A DNA stretch of 39,450 bases from JBMNQH01 sp050944035. GTDB taxonomy: Bacteria > Bacillota > Clostridia > Oscillospirales > Oscillospiraceae. Shown piece after piece: positions 36,571 through 39,450 of this stretch. Under the pieces are notes generated by a model. That model did not search any database and was not told the origin of the DNA. It worked only from the letters and a program-made list of their open reading frames with translations. Numbering within the stretch: the first letter of the stretch is position 1; the number at the start of each line of letters is the position of its first letter. Where the stretch lies: the NCBI GenBank assembly GCA_050944035.1, contig JBMNQH010000014.1:1-39450 (forward strand). Direction: 5' to 3'. A program made the translations under genes and the position numbers.

Positions 36571-37191
36571 TTATTGAGTTTTTACGCTTACTGTTTGTTC
36601 ACCATCGTCGTTTTCGGTGTTAATTGTTGGGTTTTCGTGAATCATAATATGTTTAATATCCGGATACTCTTTTTCAACCATATCGTGCACCCGATCGGCA
36701 ATCTTGTGAGCATCTGTAAGATTCAAATCACCGTTGACGGAAATTTCGACATCCAGATAGATTTTGTTGCCAAACTTTCGGGATTGTAACAGATCCACTC
36801 GATCGACATTGGGTTGGGAAAGGGTAAAATCCGCCATTTCGGTATCCCACTGTTCACCGCAGGATGTATCCAGCATCTTCACAATTGCATCCTTTAAAAT
36901 GTCAAACCCCACTTTCAGAATGCACAGGCAGATGCCCACACACGCAATGGCATCCATGATCGGAAATCCCATCCTTGCTCCCGCAATTCCAATAAGCGAA
37001 CCGACAGATGAAAGTGCGTCTGAGCGATGATGCCACGCATCGGCCATAAACACATATGAGGAAAACTGCGAAACTATGTATTCCCGCAGAATTCCTCCAA
37101 AGACGGGTCGCAGTATACTACGCCATATTAGTAGATGTGCCCTAAACAGAATTCTGATTTCATGCGCGAATACTATTTTGTGAGTAAACAT
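36571..37191 (-). pseudogene. 5'-truncated cation diffusion facilitator
   Basis: The open frame gives 206 residues, but only from about residue 45 does it match the CDF family: SSYVFMADAWHHRSDALSSV (the HxxxD metal site of the fifth helix), then two membrane helices and the cytoplasmic domain with NKIYLDVEISVNGDLNLTDA, HKIADRVHDMVEKEYPDIKH. The first four membrane helices with the second half of the metal site are missing. The first 45 codons look unrelated and lack a good ribosome binding site. It is probably a decayed gene; CDF proteins normally have about 300 residues and export Zn, Mn or Fe. Confidence 0.75.
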
Positions 37192-37259
37192 TGTTTTCTC
37201 TGGATATTTTGCGTTACTTCTGGCTTAATATCCTTACGAAAAACAAGGAAACAACGACC

Positions 37260-37439
37260 ATGAAAGAATATGAAATTCACATCAGCGCGAGCTACATCAC
37301 TAGCGGCGGTAGTGAAGAATGGACATACGTCACGGAACATGTGATGGCGTGCAGCGCCGAGGAAGCCAAGCAAATCAAGCTCAATGAGCTCAAAACCGAC
37401 GGTTATAGCAATATCACAATGGACATCATCGAAGCATAA
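37260..37439 (+). CDS. Small unknown protein
   Basis: A 59-residue protein from ATG 37260 (MKEYEIHISASYITSGGSEE), preceded by AAACAAGGAA. Pattern: strand, loop, strand, helix (ACSAEEAKQIKLNELKTDGY) and a last strand, a small alpha/beta domain. It is divergent from the truncated CDF and followed by a terminator, so it looks like a real gene. No function recognised. Confidence 0.65.
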   Translation: MKEYEIHISASYITSGGSEEWTYVTEHVMACSAEEAKQIKLNELKTDGYSNITMDIIEA

Positions 37440-37463
37440 ATTCAAAATTGACCCGACGAGAAC

Positions 37464-37496
37464 GCTGGCAGCTATTTTTGCTGCCGGCGATTTTTT
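37464..37496 (+). terminator. Terminator after the small gene
   Basis: GCTGGCAG (37464-37471) pairs with CTGCCGGC (37481-37488), then GATTTTTTAT. Confidence 0.82.
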
Positions 37497-37650
37497 ATGT
37501 CGCTTATTCCAGTATTAAAACGAATCGTTCAATAGGAGAACTAACGATTGGACACCCGCATTAGCTGCGGGGTTTAACTGATAATTTCAATTCAAAGCGA
37601 CGTTACATAGGATACACTTTGAAAATCACAATGATCAAAAACGCGATGTT

Positions 37651-38112
37651 CATTAGGCGAGGCGCTCAAGGTCAATATCATCCATAGAAAACTTTTTTCA
37701 AACAGCTCATTAAGTGAGTTCTTTGAATTTTATAATCACGAAAACACAGAAAAGTTTTTTGTTGTGTTCACCTAATGAACACAACAATTGATATTTTCCA
37801 AAAAGCAGGTAATTAGGTTGCTTACTTATTAGGTTTGCTAAATCCGGCATCTGGTGTCCCATTTGAGCGGTATTACATAATCGCAATATCGTTGGTCGTT
37901 TTTAATCCCGTCATTAGGTGACCGAATTAAATGCTATTTTGCTCACGCGAAGGGAAAAACATCATTAAATCGGAAAATAATTTTCAGGTTTAATGATTGC
38001 GCTAAACGCACAAAAGCAAAGAGTAGGCAATTAGGCTGCACTCATATTGATTGAAGTTTATTGCACTCATTAGGTAAGCGCATTAATTGCTATAAGTACG
38101 ACATTAGGTGAC
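37651..38112. repeat. Cluster of ATTAGG motifs in noncoding DNA
   Basis: About eight copies of (C/A)ATTAGGY within 460 bases: near 37651, 37769 (inverted), 37811, 37828, 37912, 38029, 38068 and 38102; CATTAGGTGA at 38102 and TCATTAGGTGA at 37911 share ten bases. The inverted one lies inside a hairpin TGTGTTCA-CCTAA-TGAACACA. No gene is supported here. Such motifs could be operators or origin repeats of a lost element. Confidence 0.55.
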
Positions 38113-38158
38113 ACCTTTACCCATTAATCTTAGCCCAGCAAGGCAGAAAGGAAAACAA

Positions 38159-38339
38159 ATGAAAAATTATAATTGATGTCAGAGAATATGCCCTCGAGCA
38201 TGGCGTGAAAATTTGGGAGATTGCGCTTCGCCTCGGCATTTCACCGGAGACTATGTCCAGACGCTTACGTTGAGAGCTTTCTATGGTGGAAAAAGAGCGC
38301 GTGAAGGAAGCCATTAGGGAGGTAGCGCATGAACGATAA
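38159..38339 (+). pseudogene. Phage-type small HTH gene remnant
   Basis: If one A is removed from the run after the ATG, the frame reads MKIIIDVREYALEHGVKIWE, then IALRLGISPETMSRRLR, a stop (TGA), and MVEKERVKEAIREVAHER. That is a typical short helix-turn-helix protein of Clostridia elements, broken by a frameshift and an in-frame stop. AAAGGAAAA lies upstream. Confidence 0.65.
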
Positions 38340-38490
38340 CTTTACCCTGTTTACCGAAAACTGTGCTGGAAACAAAAATAACAACTCATATCCCAACGCT
38401 GTGCAAATCACAGATGCATGATCCTTGAAGAATGCAATCAGGCATAATCACGTCTGCGCAAAATACAAGGACGGTAAAACCAATCCTCAG
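38330..38490 (+). pseudogene. Remnant of a phage primase-like gene
   Basis: From ATG 38330 the frame reads MNDNFTLFTENCAGNKNNNS, then YPNAVQITDA, a TGA stop, and SLKNAIRHNHVCAKYKDGK, after which similarity is lost. This is the N-terminal segment I know from phage/plasmid primase-like (VirE/DUF5906-type) genes. The ATG overlaps the preceding HTH remnant, the normal order. The rest of the gene is gone. Confidence 0.6.
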
Positions 38491-39101
38491 CATCCCTTAC
38501 AGTGTAGACAGCCCTCGGAGAGGGGCTCTAAAAACTACTACTCTATAATATGCAGTTGTCAATTTTGCTACGTTTTAATTTTGCGTATGGTCGTAACGGC
38601 TTTTCGTTACTCATGATATTATTCCTTCCATACAAGTTTAAAGAATAGCCAGATCCAACTTGATTAGAGTCGAACCCGGCATTTTGGCACCCCCGGCGAG
38701 ACTCGAACTCACTACCTTGCGCTTAGGAGTAGACCCGATGCGATGAAACCAGGTGCAACACAGTGCAAGAAAATCCTTGGAAATACAAGGTTTTTCACTG
38801 TTTCAAATCCTATCTGGTATCACGCTTCATAAGCATTTTCATAGGGATTTTACACCGTCCGATTGGCTCGAAATTAGCAAGGCTTTCGATTTTTGGTGGA
38901 CGTTGCAAGTGCAAGCAAATTCCTCTATGTAACCTCTCGTTATACGAAATGATAGGAAATCCTATTCATTCCCGTGCAGGGGTGATGGTGTTTTGGATAC
39001 CTATTTAAGTCTGTTTAATATATCATTTCAAAACGAATTTTTCAACCAGAATTATCAAGAATTTCAAAGGTTTTTTCAGACTCAATGATTCTATGTAATT
39101 T
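38491..39101. other. Decayed noncoding stretch
   Basis: No intact gene is seen. It contains the tRNA-like fragment at 38685-38735 and, left of it, another T-arm-like piece (minus strand GGGTTCGACTC near 38668-38678). Short open frames here have no ribosome binding site or protein-like composition. Confidence 0.6.
38685..38735 (-). pseudogene. tRNA-Arg-like 3' fragment
   Basis: The minus strand reads ...TACTCCTAAGCGC then GTGAGTTCGAGTCTCGC and CGGGGGTGCCA: an anticodon-loop-like CTCCTAA (CCU) and T-arm with CCA end, with no matching 5' half. It resembles the 3' half of a tRNA-Arg(CCU), as left at the edge of integrated elements. Confidence 0.5.
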
Positions 39102-39128
39102 AGACCCGCCGAAGCAGGTCTTTTTTTA
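39102..39128 (+). terminator. Terminator-like hairpin
   Basis: AGACC-C-GC pairs with GC-A-GGTCT around CGAA, followed by eight T's. It faces plus, ending any read-through from the decayed region, and touches the end of the next minus-strand gene. Confidence 0.7.
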
Positions 39129-39431
39129 TTTCAGCATAATCTCTCTATCCTCAGCGCCGAGCATATAAGCACCTTTGGCAAAAGCATCCCTTGCCAGAAG
39201 CTCTGCTACATCAACCCTATCGAACAGCATCCATATTTCTTTCTCTTTCGGAGTCAGTTCATGGCTATGGTCAAACAAATGCTCAAGTCCCAATCCTTCA
39301 AGCAATGCCGACTTTGCTGCTTTGTATTCCTCAGCTCTGCCAACATATTCGTCGTTCCTTTCCTTGGAAAATGCCTCGATATTGTCAGCTCTCAGATGCT
39401 CGTAATACTCGTCCATAAAGATTCTATCCAT
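39126..39431 (-). CDS. Small helical protein, unknown
   Basis: A 101-residue, acidic, all-helical protein: MDRIFMDEYYEHLRADNIEA, then RAEEYKAAKSALLEGLGLEH, HELTPKEKEIWMLFDRVDVAELLARDAFAKG. It has a good GGAGGT eight bases before the ATG at 39431, so it is a real gene. It reminds me of short DUF6809-type proteins of Firmicutes elements, but I am not sure. No catalytic motif is seen. Confidence 0.7.
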   Translation of the reverse strand: MDRIFMDEYYEHLRADNIEAFSKERNDEYVGRAEEYKAAKSALLEGLGLEHLFDHSHELTPKEKEIWMLFDRVDVAELLARDAFAKGAYMLGAEDREIMLK

Positions 39432-39450
39432 ACTCGTTGACCTCCATAAC

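Noticed and set aside
38763..39008. 81-codon plus-strand frame
   Set aside because: No ribosome binding site, composition unlike a protein, lies in decayed DNA.
1..39450. CRISPR array, rRNA genes or complete insertion sequences
   Set aside because: I looked for regular direct repeats with spacers, rRNA text and transposase motifs and saw none.

Overview
The window looks like chromosome from a gut-type Clostridia, most likely the Oscillospirales/Ruminococcaceae. This rests on strong GGAGG ribosome binding sites, Firmicutes-style rpmH-rnpA-yidD-yidC-jag and rpsF-ssb-rpsR operons, a queT/queH pair, and phage-type small genes typical of Clostridia. I had no database access, so the taxonomic guess is inference.

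Region 1 (1 to about 7,990) is the right end of an integrated mobile element, prophage-like or ICE-like. It carries a partial gene and a DUF6291 gene, a regulatory region built from three similar modules, a ribbon-helix-helix gene with a DUF4258/YgiT toxin-antitoxin pair, a phage sigma factor, a PD-(D/E)XK nuclease, an iteron array beside a winged-helix gene (possible origin), an excisionase-like gene, a repressor and a tyrosine integrase. The integrase abuts the 3' end of a tRNA-Ser(GCU), the likely attachment site. The other end lies outside the window. The three modules (869-1774, 2030-2769, 2807-3665) share a layout: a small minus-strand gene of about 89 codons (a fossil in the second), a plus-strand promoter with two hairpins and a terminator (candidate small RNA of about 70-80 nt), a minus-strand gene of about 40 codons (not visible in the third), a divergent promoter region with module-specific palindromic operators, and a plus-strand DNA-binding gene. 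This is the most novel-looking feature of the window.

Region 2 (about 7,990-15,190) is conserved core: two tRNA-Ser genes; jag, yidC, yidD, rnpA and rpmH on the minus strand with an apparent terminator just after the rpmH promoter; queT behind a pseudoknotted preQ1-type leader; queH; dCMP deaminase; rpsR-ssb-rpsF; and tRNA-Ser(GGA). dnaA is not beside rpmH.

Region 3 (15,190-20,700) is accessory: a membrane protein, a GNAT acetyltransferase, a C-rich repeat patch, a ferredoxin/polyferredoxin/ArsR operon, an HTH-zinc-ribbon protein, three small XRE regulators (two are tandem duplicates sharing an 18-bp operator type), an unknown protein behind a double operator, and a small alpha-CTD-like protein.

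Region 4 (20,760-30,300) has a TIGR01212-like radical SAM gene, an SLC13/ArsB-type transporter with a terminator-controlled structured leader (possible unassigned riboswitch), and a TetR gene followed by a three-gene operon: radical SAM/SPASM-like enzyme, MMPL/RND exporter, and an 838-residue secreted protein made largely of Gly-containing heptads.

Region 5 (30,300-39,450) is more decayed. It has tRNA-like fragments, a His-rich metal-binding protein, a complete nickel/peptide-type ABC importer, a 5'-truncated cation diffusion facilitator, a small unknown gene, and a 1.6-kb noncoding stretch with repeated ATTAGG motifs and two phage gene remnants.
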